A stretch of DNA of 64,000 bases from an uncultured Ruminiclostridium sp. (lineage in GTDB: Bacteria > Bacillota > Clostridia > Oscillospirales > Ruminococcaceae). The notes beneath the pieces are model-generated. The model saw only the letters and a list, made by a program, of their open reading frames with translations. It searched no databases and was not told where the DNA came from. A program made the translations under genes and the position numbers. The stretch covers positions 1-64,000 of the forward strand of contig CAKSTB010000004.1 of NCBI GenBank assembly GCA_934490165.1. The letters are read 5' to 3'. Positions within the stretch are counted from its first letter, which is position 1. Every line of letters begins with the position of its first letter. Of this stretch, positions 52,225-59,614 are shown piece after piece.

Positions 52225-53454
52225 TCATTTGATATAAAACTGCTGCATAAATCTTACGCACTTTACATACTCGTTGGCGAGCTGCTGTGAATCGACATCG
52301 TACTTTTTGACAAACTCCTCGACCTTGTCCCAGTTTGCGTGCTCATAGTCAACAACAAGTCTGAACACATCACCGAACAGGCCGTCTGCTCCGAGCAGAC
52401 CGTTCTTGATCTCGTCCGTTACCGGCAGCTCCTTCATTATGTTGCCTATATCGCGTTCGTCGGAAGTACCCGCAACCACGGACATAAGCCCCATAAGATA
52501 CATTTCCTTTCGGTGTATGTACTGTCCGGGCATTACCTTAGAAATGCTTTCACAGAACTTCGCCCTGAACAGCGCAAGCCTTATAAGCTCATCGGGAGTA
52601 TCCTTCTGCAAGCGCTGAAGTCCGACAAGATATATCCATTCTTTCAGCTTCTCAAAGCCGAGCAGGACAAGCGCCTGATGAATTGTCGATATCTTGTTTC
52701 CCGTACTGCCGTACATTACGTTTATAAGTCTTAACAGCCTTATAGTCAGCACAACATCGGTCGATATCACCGCCGCTATCTCTTCATAATCAGGCTCGGG
52801 CGAATACACAAGACCAAGTATATGCAGGAACGTCTTTGCCATAGGAGTATTTGTCCTGTGCGTCATAAGCAAAGGCTTTGCAAAGAAATAGCCCTGCATA
52901 TATGTACAGCCGAGCCTTTTTGCATATTCGACCTCAAGCTGAGTTTCCACCTTTTCGGCAAGCATTATCTTATTATATGTAATACACTTTTCCGCTGTGC
53001 GTTCCACAGCCTCGCGCGAGGTGTGAAAGTCAAGCTTGACTATATCCGCAAGCTCAAACAGCGCCTTTGTATTCTCACCGTATTCATAATCGTCAAGCGC
53101 AAGCAGATAGCCCATTTTTTTAAGTTCTATACAGCGCCTTATTATCTCCGCGTCCGCCATTACATTTTCAAGAAGTTCCACTACAAGTATATCGCTTGAT
53201 ATCATCTTCGGAACTCCGCGTTTGATAAGATTGCCTGTAAAATTGACAAATGCTTTTTTGCCGCCGAGAACGCTCGTTATGTTATCAACGAAAAAAGCAT
53301 TATTTATTACATCGGCGGTGCTTACATCACCGTTGTTTCCCGTATATGCATTGACTCCGGGCTGATTTCTGTAAAGCAGCTCGTAGCCGTATGTATTGTT
53401 ATTCACATCAAGTATCGGCTGACGTGCAAAAAATACGTTCTCCACAGAGATCAT
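52225..53454 (-). CDS. EAL-HDOD signalling protein (YuxH-like, probably catalytically inactive EAL)
   Basis: The 409-residue protein has an N-terminal EAL-type fold (ARQPILDVNNNTYGYELLYR). The motif is E25-L26-L27, which replaces EAL, and the usual metal-binding DDFG loop is represented by LALDDYEYGEN. VKLDFHTS and MLAEKVETQLEVEYAK are also present. Because of these changes it probably does not cleave cyclic-di-GMP and may only bind it. The C-terminal HDOD domain (VYSPEPDYEEIAAVISTDVV, RLLRLINVMYGS, LGFEKLKEWIYLVGL) is a protein-interaction module. It is next to the GGDEF gene and has its own promoter. Confidence 0.9.
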   Translation of the reverse strand: MISVENVFFARQPILDVNNNTYGYELLYRNQPGVNAYTGNNGDVSTADVINNAFFVDNITSVLGGKKAFVNFTGNLIKRGVPKMISSDILVVELLENVMADAEIIRRCIELKKMGYLLALDDYEYGENTKALFELADIVKLDFHTSREAVERTAEKCITYNKIMLAEKVETQLEVEYAKRLGCTYMQGYFFAKPLLMTHRTNTPMAKTFLHILGLVYSPEPDYEEIAAVISTDVVLTIRLLRLINVMYGSTGNKISTIHQALVLLGFEKLKEWIYLVGLQRLQKDTPDELIRLALFRAKFCESISKVMPGQYIHRKEMYLMGLMSVVAGTSDERDIGNIMKELPVTDEIKNGLLGADGLFGDVFRLVVDYEHANWDKVEEFVKKYDVDSQQLANEYVKCVRFMQQFYIK

Positions 53455-53482
53455 CTCCTTCGTTTTTAATCTTTATTTGTTA

Positions 53483-53511
53483 ATTTTACATTATTTCGGC
53501 GTTAAAGTCAA
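53483..53511 (-). promoter_or_regulatory. Promoter of the EAL-HDOD gene
   Basis: On the minus strand TTGACT (53506-53511) and TAAAAT (53483-53488) are 17 bases apart, 29 bases upstream of the start. Confidence 0.85.
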
Positions 53512-53637
53512 CAATAATACCTAATTTTCGCCTTTATGACAGAGTTTTTTGTAACATTATACAAAACTCGTGTAAATTTTTACACATTTCAGTTTGTATT
53601 TTCTGCCGATATTGCGACTGGTTTCCTTATATTTCTA

Positions 53638-53670
53638 ATAAAAAAGCAACAGCCGCTAATCTGCGGCTGT
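53638..53670 (-). terminator. Terminator after the four-helix membrane protein
   Basis: CAGCCGC (53650-53656) and GCGGCTG (53663-53669) pair; the minus strand continues TTGCTTTTTT. Confidence 0.8.
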
Positions 53671-53687
53671 CAAAAATCCATTTTCAC

Positions 53688-54086
53688 TTATACTGTCGTT
53701 TTACTGCGCTGAGTGTTTATCATCTTGTATCCGAGTATGCATACGGCACTTACAACTGCGGCAATAAGAAGATTATACGGCAGCACTGAAACAAACCATT
53801 CCATGTGCGAAGCAAAACCGCCGACGTTCATTGTGTTGTACGGGTACTTGAATGCGTGGAATATGCAGATAGCGGCATTCACAACAACCGTAACGCCGAT
53901 AAACCGTCCGAAGCTGTGCTTTATAAATGTAAAAATGCCGAAAGCGACTGCCAATGTGATAAGGAATGATGCGCAAGCCGAGTAGATATAGAAATCAAGT
54001 CTGTCCGGCATAGTATCCTGTGCCACGCAGAGCCATACGCCTGCGGCGGCAACGATTGCGGAAAAGATTATTCTTAATAATTTCAT
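53688..54086 (-). CDS. Four-helix integral membrane protein, unknown
   Basis: The ATG at 54086 has AAGGGAGGTAGTACT upstream; the longer frame begins 14 codons earlier without a site. The 132-residue protein is mostly four hydrophobic helices (RIIFSAIVAAAGVWLCVAQ, ACASFLITLAVAFGIFTFI, FIGVTVVVNAAICIFHAF, YNLLIAAVVSAVCILGYKMI) and a basic C-terminus. No enzymatic motif is seen. I do not recognise the family. It stands alone between a terminator and the hairpin-repeat array. Confidence 0.8.
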   Translation of the reverse strand: MKLLRIIFSAIVAAAGVWLCVAQDTMPDRLDFYIYSACASFLITLAVAFGIFTFIKHSFGRFIGVTVVVNAAICIFHAFKYPYNTMNVGGFASHMEWFVSVLPYNLLIAAVVSAVCILGYKMINTQRSKTTV

Positions 54087-54228
54087 AGTACTACCTCCCT
54101 TGTTTTTTATGTGTTTCGATAAAAACACTTTTCTTAATATAAGTATATCATGAGTTATAGGTTTTCTCTATTGACATAAGTAACAAACATCGGCATAACT
54201 GTTTGGTAATGTTTACTGAGCAGAAAAG

Positions 54229-54928
54229 CAGCACACCCATAAAAGATATACCGCTCCAGACTGTAGAAAAAGTCTATTTTTGAGAAATGTAGCTTATCCT
54301 CAAACCCTAACCCCAAACCCCTTCCCCGTGGTGAAGGGCTGTGTATGCTTTGTTGGCTCTGCATCGTGCAGAGCCTTTGGGCATACACGCCCGGCATCCG
54401 TGCCGGGGCTGAGTGTGGGGCTGCCGCCCTCACCAAGCAAGGACGCTTGAAGTCAGTCGCACACAGTCGCTGCACGATGCAGCGACACCAACGACTGACA
54501 AACCCGCATTGGGGCTACGCCCCAAACCCCATTATTTAAAAATATATAGGTTTTTCGACAGACTGAAGCGGCACATCTATAAAAGATATACCGCTCCAGA
54601 CTGTAGAAAAAAGTCTATTTTTGAGAAATGCTCAAACCCTAACCCCAAACCCCTTCCCCGTGGTGAAGGGCTGTGTATGCTTTGTTGGCTCTGCATCGTG
54701 CAGAGCCTTTGGGCATACACGCCCGGCATCCGTGCCGGGGCTGAGTGTGGGGCTGCCGCCCTCACCAAGCAAGGACGCTTGAAGTCAGTCGCACACAGTC
54801 GCTGCACGATGCAGCGACACCAACGACTGACAAACCCGCATTGGGGCTACGCCCCAAACCCCATTATTTAAAAATATATAGGTTTTTCGACAGACTGAAG
54901 CGGCACACCCATAAAAGATATACCGCTA
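54229..54928. repeat. Two tandem, nearly identical hairpin-dense units (about 340 and 332 bases)
   Basis: The 28-base boundary sequence (about ...AAAAGATATACCGCT) occurs at 54241, 54581 and 54913, bounding two almost identical units. Each unit contains nested stems. Module I is GTGTATGC/GCATACAC around GGCTCTGCA/TGCAGAGCC (54341-54388), followed by CCCGGCA/TGCCGGG. Module II is GTCAGTCG/CGACTGAC around GTCGCTGCA/TGCAGCGAC (54452-54499), and TTGGGGC/GCCCCAA lies at 54509-54525. The second unit differs mainly by a nine-base deletion. The frames through it have no ribosome site and repeat the same peptide, so they are not genes. Confidence 0.88.
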
Positions 54929-54945
54929 AGTATTAAAACCCTACA

Positions 54946-56064
54946 TCAACCTTTAAAATAGCTGTACAGTCTGCACATCAGCATTCCGTTATACAGCTTT
55001 CTGTTCTTATCCGCTTTCTTGCCGAAAAGCTCCTCAAACTCACCGTCCGGAGTGATAACGAACAATCTCCTTCCGTCTGTCGGGAGCATTCTCTTACCCA
55101 TGACCTTATACAGCTCATGCGCCTGCTCTTCGTCAAGCATACGCTCGCCGTAAGGCGGATTGCAAAGCACGACCGTACAGCCCTCGGGATATGTAAAGTC
55201 CGCAACATCACGCTGAGCGACCTCAATATACTCGCCTACACCCGCCTTAGCCGCATTGTCACGCGTAAGCCTTACCGCCTCGGGGTCAATATCAAAACCG
55301 TACAGCTTGAAGCTTTCGGGCTTTCTGATATTCGCCCTGAGCGCTTCTCTTTCCTCGTCCCACAGCTCTTTGGGCAGGAACTCCCACTGCATAGCGGTAA
55401 ATTCCCTGTCAAGGCACGGCGGGATATTCAGTGCCTTGAGCGCACTCTCAATAAGCAGTGTACCGCTTCCGCAGAATGGGTCGCAGATGATATCGTTATC
55501 CCTTATCCTTGCAAGGTCGGCAATGCCCGCCGCAAGCGTTTCCTTTATAGGTGCGGCATTTGAGAAACGGCGGTAGCCTCTCTTATGAAGTCCCTCGCCC
55601 GATGTATCAAGCGTCATTGTGACGTTATCCTTCATTATCGAGAAACGGAACTGAAACAGTGCCTCCGTTTCCTGAAAATATCCGATTTTATACACGCTCT
55701 TCATGCGCTCGACCATAGCCTTCTTTATTATCTTCTGGCAGGCGGGAACGCTTGTCAGCTTGGAATTAAGGCTGAATCCCTTTATCGGGAACTTATCAAA
55801 CTTTCCGACATACTTTTCGATCGGTATAGCCTTTACCCCCTGGAACAATTCTTCAAAGGTTCTCGCCCTGAACTCGGAGAGCAATATTCCCACACGCTCC
55901 GCAGTCGACAGGCACATATTGGCTCTTATAAGCACACGCTCATCTCCCGTGAACGTAACACGTCCGTCCGATACGGCTATATCCTCGCCGCCTATTTTGC
56001 GCACCTCAAACGAGAGCGTCTTTTCCAGCCCGAAATGGCACGGTGCCGTAAGTCTGAATGTCAT
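54946..56064 (-). CDS. THUMP-domain rRNA methyltransferase (RlmL-like)
   Basis: I start at ATG 56064 (AAAGGATATATT upstream). The 372-residue enzyme has an N-terminal ferredoxin-like/THUMP part (FEVRKIGGEDIAVSDGRVTF and ERMKSVYKIGYF). UPF0020 methyltransferase sequence follows: GLHKRGYRRFSNAAPIKETL, ICDPFCGSGTLLIE (SAM loop) and the target-base motif VVLCNPPYGERM. Such proteins methylate N2 of guanosine in 23S rRNA (RlmL/YpsC). It stands alone, separated from the PBP gene by a hairpin. The target base is inferred. Confidence 0.92.
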   Translation of the reverse strand: MTFRLTAPCHFGLEKTLSFEVRKIGGEDIAVSDGRVTFTGDERVLIRANMCLSTAERVGILLSEFRARTFEELFQGVKAIPIEKYVGKFDKFPIKGFSLNSKLTSVPACQKIIKKAMVERMKSVYKIGYFQETEALFQFRFSIMKDNVTMTLDTSGEGLHKRGYRRFSNAAPIKETLAAGIADLARIRDNDIICDPFCGSGTLLIESALKALNIPPCLDREFTAMQWEFLPKELWDEEREALRANIRKPESFKLYGFDIDPEAVRLTRDNAAKAGVGEYIEVAQRDVADFTYPEGCTVVLCNPPYGERMLDEEQAHELYKVMGKRMLPTDGRRLFVITPDGEFEELFGKKADKNRKLYNGMLMCRLYSYFKG

Positions 56065-56079
56065 AATATATCCTTTCAT

Positions 56080-56108
56080 CAAAACAGCGGCTCTTGTATA
56101 GCCGCTGT
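56080..56108 (-). terminator. Terminator after the PBP gene
   Basis: ACAGCGGCT (56084-56092) and AGCCGCTGT (56100-56108) are perfect arms with a seven-base loop; TTTTG follows on the minus strand. It sits between the PBP stop and the methyltransferase start. Confidence 0.7.
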
Positions 56109-56124
56109 CCTTTGCTTATCTGTA

Positions 56125-58509
56125 TCAGTTTGAGCTTGTATCGCTCGTGCTGTCGTCCTGCTTTGTGTACCATTCGGGCACAAGCAGTGTCTCACCGCCG
56201 TGCTTTTTCACAAACTCGCCGTCCTTATGGCTCGAATTGCAGGTCTTCGGCAGTGTATCCGCCTTGTAGTAGCCCACCGCCGTGCTCGGGCACTTCGATG
56301 TAGCAATCAGTCCCGTTTCGGTGCAGTAGTTCTTTTCTACTACGTTCGGGTCTTTGGTGAATGTCTTTGTAGACTCCTCGTTCACGATGTTCACCATAAA
56401 GTTATGCCATACCTGCGCCAGGTAAACATAGTTCGTGTTGCCGATATTCTTGTTATCGTCAAATCCGAGCCTTATAACACCGCAATAATCGGCTGTAAGT
56501 CCGGCAAACGCCAGTACACGCTCATCGTTAGAAGTACCTGTCTTGCCGACAACCTCAATTCCGTCAATTCTTGCATATCTACCTGAACCGTTTGTGGTAT
56601 CGGTAACCGCCTTGAGCAGTCTGTTTGTGATATACGCGCTGTCGCTGTCTATTACCCTGTCGCCGAGCGGTTCCTGCTCGATAACAACATTATCATTGTA
56701 ATCCGTGATAAGATTATAGAGCTTGGGAGTATAATACATACCGCCCGAGCCGAATATCTGATATGCACCTGCAAGCTCAAGCAGCGTCATACCCTGTGTC
56801 AGCTGTCCGAGCGCGATAGGCGAATAAGCCTTATCGTTCGTGTAGTCAAGAGTTGTTACATTAAGCTTATCGGTAAGGAAGTTGAAGCAGGTGTCGATTC
56901 CGAGCACCTGAGCCATTCGTACAGCGGTAGTATTCTTTGACTGCTGTACCGCATACCACGCAGGTATATATCCGCCCGAGCCGTAGTCACCCTCAAAGTT
57001 ACTCGGCCAGCTTGTACCGTCGGGAAGAGTTATGCACCTGTCGAATATCATCGATGAATAGCTGATGATATCCTTGTCTATCGCCTGACCGTAAACCGAG
57101 ATCGGCTTCATTGTCGAACCGATAGGCAGTATAGCCTGTGTCGCTCTGTTGAAGCAACCGTCACCGGGCTTATCGCCGATACCGCCGGCAAGCGCCACAA
57201 CATTGCCCCTGTAGTCGGTAAGCACGAATGCCGCCTGTGCACAGTTTTCCTCAATAGCCGTAGTATCGTAGCTGTAGAAGAAGTTGTTGGGATCCTTGAA
57301 GAACTCTTCAAGCTTATCCTGGATATCCATATCCATATTGAGGTATATCTTGTAGCCGCCCTTGTAAAGGTCAGTCTTTGCCTCGGAGTAAGTCATACCC
57401 TTGGCTTTTCCTATATCCTCGATGACCTGCTCTATAGCCGCGTCAACATACCAGTTCTGCGATATCTCATACTCATTCCAGCGGTAAGCCTCGTAAGTAT
57501 CGTTATCATCGTACTGATCGCTGTTGTCGTCCTGATTTGCATTGTTTCCGTAATATTCATCATATCTCGGATCTTTATAGCCGTAAGCGTCACCCTCAAC
57601 GATAAGTCTGAACTTTACCTGTTCTACTTTAGCCGCTTCATATTCATCGGTCGTGATAAGACCCTGGTCGTACATACATTTCAGCGCGTACAGCTGTCTT
57701 TCCTTGGATCTCTGAAGATTCGCATACGGATTAAGCACACTCGGCGAACGCGTCATACCTGCAAGTATCGCGCTTTCCGCGATAGTAAGCTGATCTACCG
57801 TCTTGCCGAAATAATAGTAAGCCGCCGAGCCTACACCATAGACTGTACCGCCGAGCGGAACTCGGTTAAGATACGCTTCGAGTATATCGATTTTTGTGTA
57901 CTGCTGTTCAAGGTTCAGCGCTCTGAATATCTCTCTTATCTTACGCTCGGGGGTTACCCTGTCGTCGCCCGTGATATTCTTTACAAGCTGTTGTGTTATG
58001 GTCGAACCGCCCTCGCCGTAGCCGTTGAACAAGGTCGATATGGTAACGCGTACCGTTCTCTTCCAGTCAACGCCCTCGTGCTCGTAGAAACGCTTGTCCT
58101 CTACCGCCGTGAATGCGTCCTGCGTGTGCTTAGGTATCTGCTCCATATCTACCCAGATACGGTTCTCATCGCCCGACAGACGCTTTATCTCGACCTGCTC
58201 GCCCGCGCTGTTCTTTGCATAAATGAAACTGGTGTAGCTCAGGTCAACGTTCTTAAGATCAACGTCAAACGCGCTGTCCGCAAACTGCATGATGTAAACC
58301 GTCAGCGTTACCGCTACTATACAGCAGGTGATGATAACTATCATAAACAAGCTGAGAAGTGTTGTTCCTATAACGCCGAATACGTGCTTTACAGTATTTA
58401 CAGCCTTATTCTGCTTTTTCTTCTTTTTTTTCTTTGTCTTAGTATCGGCAGAGAGCTCTTCTTCAAGCTCTGCGTCGGCATTAAGATACTGAGTTTTGTT
58501 TTTGCTCAT
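56125..58509 (-). CDS. Class A penicillin-binding protein (PBP1A-like)
   Basis: This bifunctional enzyme polymerises glycan strands and cross-links peptides. The 794 residues have a cytoplasmic Lys-rich N-terminus (KTKKKKKKKQNK) and one membrane anchor (LSLFMIVIITCCIVAVTLTV). The GT51 domain (FTAVEDKRFYEHEGVDWKR, GGSTITQQLVKN, RKIREIFRALNLE) precedes the transpeptidase with GSTMKPIS (SxxK), QQSKNTTA (SxN) and VVGKTGTSND. An Asp/Asn/Tyr-rich insertion (around NNANQDDNSDQYDDNDTYEA) lies between the domains. The C-terminal extension has two Cys pairs (NYCTETGLIATSKC). It has its own promoter and terminator. Confidence 0.95.
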   Translation of the reverse strand: MSKNKTQYLNADAELEEELSADTKTKKKKKKKQNKAVNTVKHVFGVIGTTLLSLFMIVIITCCIVAVTLTVYIMQFADSAFDVDLKNVDLSYTSFIYAKNSAGEQVEIKRLSGDENRIWVDMEQIPKHTQDAFTAVEDKRFYEHEGVDWKRTVRVTISTLFNGYGEGGSTITQQLVKNITGDDRVTPERKIREIFRALNLEQQYTKIDILEAYLNRVPLGGTVYGVGSAAYYYFGKTVDQLTIAESAILAGMTRSPSVLNPYANLQRSKERQLYALKCMYDQGLITTDEYEAAKVEQVKFRLIVEGDAYGYKDPRYDEYYGNNANQDDNSDQYDDNDTYEAYRWNEYEISQNWYVDAAIEQVIEDIGKAKGMTYSEAKTDLYKGGYKIYLNMDMDIQDKLEEFFKDPNNFFYSYDTTAIEENCAQAAFVLTDYRGNVVALAGGIGDKPGDGCFNRATQAILPIGSTMKPISVYGQAIDKDIISYSSMIFDRCITLPDGTSWPSNFEGDYGSGGYIPAWYAVQQSKNTTAVRMAQVLGIDTCFNFLTDKLNVTTLDYTNDKAYSPIALGQLTQGMTLLELAGAYQIFGSGGMYYTPKLYNLITDYNDNVVIEQEPLGDRVIDSDSAYITNRLLKAVTDTTNGSGRYARIDGIEVVGKTGTSNDERVLAFAGLTADYCGVIRLGFDDNKNIGNTNYVYLAQVWHNFMVNIVNEESTKTFTKDPNVVEKNYCTETGLIATSKCPSTAVGYYKADTLPKTCNSSHKDGEFVKKHGGETLLVPEWYTKQDDSTSDTSSN

Positions 58510-58598
58510 ATTTACGTCCTTTTAAGGTGTGTCGTTCATTTTATTATTGCCGATTAAGGCAAGGTTATGTTTCCGGTAACAGAGTATACCACGTTGTA

Positions 58599-58627
58599 AG
58601 TATAGCACAAATTGCTTCAAATGTTAA
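58599..58627 (-). promoter_or_regulatory. Promoter of the PBP gene
   Basis: On the minus strand TTAACA (58622-58627) and TATACT (58599-58604) are 17 bases apart, about 90 bases upstream of the start. Confidence 0.75.
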
Positions 58628-58802
58628 GCCTTTTGTGCCGAATTTTCATAAAAAATTCAAAATAGCTGTCACAGCCGCACGAATAATGTAAATTTTGACT
58701 AATCGAAAGCATACCCGACACCGATTTTTTGTCATAGTAATGAAGCACAACTCAAAGCCCGCCTAATCTCCGATTATTTCCACTATCACAATCACCGCCA
58801 CC

Positions 58803-59386
58803 CCGCACTATCCCTCGCCCCGCACTAATTCACGGCTTCCTTGCAAAAGGTGAGCTTCTGTTGCTGAGCCAAGCTCAACCAACTATTGAGGGATCGTCGC
58901 TATCAACATTGACACTCCTACCATAACCGCCAAAGCACCGTACACTACCCAATTCCCCCGTAGAGTGCGGTGCTGTGCGTGCTTGTATGGTTTCGCGTCC
59001 TGCGAAACTCTGTGCACACACATTTAATGCATCCTTGCATTGCTTGCCCCGCCCGTTGCCACGATTATCTCCACTACCACAATCACTCCCAATCCGCACT
59101 ATCCCTCGCCCCGCACTAATTCTTGGCTTCCTTGCCAAAGGTGAGCTTCTGTTGCTGAGCCAAGCTCAGCCAACTATTGAGGGATCGCCGCCGCCGCCAA
59201 CACCACCATTCCAACCATCACCGCCAAAGAACCGTATACTACCCAATTCCCCCGTAGGGTGCGGTGCTGTGCGTGCTTGTATGGTTTCGCGTCCTGCGAA
59301 ACTCTGTGCACACACATTTAATGCATCCCTGCATTGCTTGCCCCGCCCGTTGCCACGATTATCTCCACCTGCGCAATGATTGCCAA
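58803..59386. repeat. Tandem pair of about 292-base hairpin-dense units
   Basis: The unit starting CCGCACTATCCCTCGCCCCG occurs at 58803 and again at 59094 with about 95 per cent of bases alike by eye. Each contains GTGCGTGC...GCACACAC around GTTTCGC/GCGAAAC, then AATGCA/TGCATT (58975-59041 and 59269-59335). The same nested plan occurs at 54341-54407, with other stem sequences. A further stem GCTGAGCCAAGCTCAGC-like element lies at the left part. The rest of the 58510-59504 stretch holds no gene I can support. Confidence 0.85.
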
Positions 59387-59504
59387 AGTACCGTATACCT
59401 CCCTACCCGCACATCACGCCTTGCAACATACACTTTCACGCCTATGCAAATCCTATACCTAGCCCCCAAACCTTTTGCCGATAAAGCGCGGAGAATACCA
59501 TATA

Positions 59505-59540
59505 GAAAAAGCAGTCCGCTGTGCATTACAACGGACCGCC
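59505..59540 (-). terminator. Terminator of the large surface-protein gene
   Basis: GTCCGCTG (59514-59521) pairs with CAACGGAC (59529-59536) with one wobble. The minus strand continues with TGCTTTTTC. Confidence 0.7.
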
Positions 59541-59614
59541 ATTCAATATATTGAATTTTAAATTTCTGCTTTCATTTTATCGCTTTGTTGTTGCAACTAG
59601 GCATAGTGCAGTAC

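Noticed and set aside
54345..54871. Plus-strand frames of 64 and 152 residues through the hairpin repeats
   Set aside because: They repeat the same peptide in each unit, lack ribosome sites and follow the stem-loops, so they are by-products of the repeats.
58975..59400. Plus-strand frames of 134 and 96 residues
   Set aside because: They arise from the tandem hairpin unit and stop codons vary between the copies.
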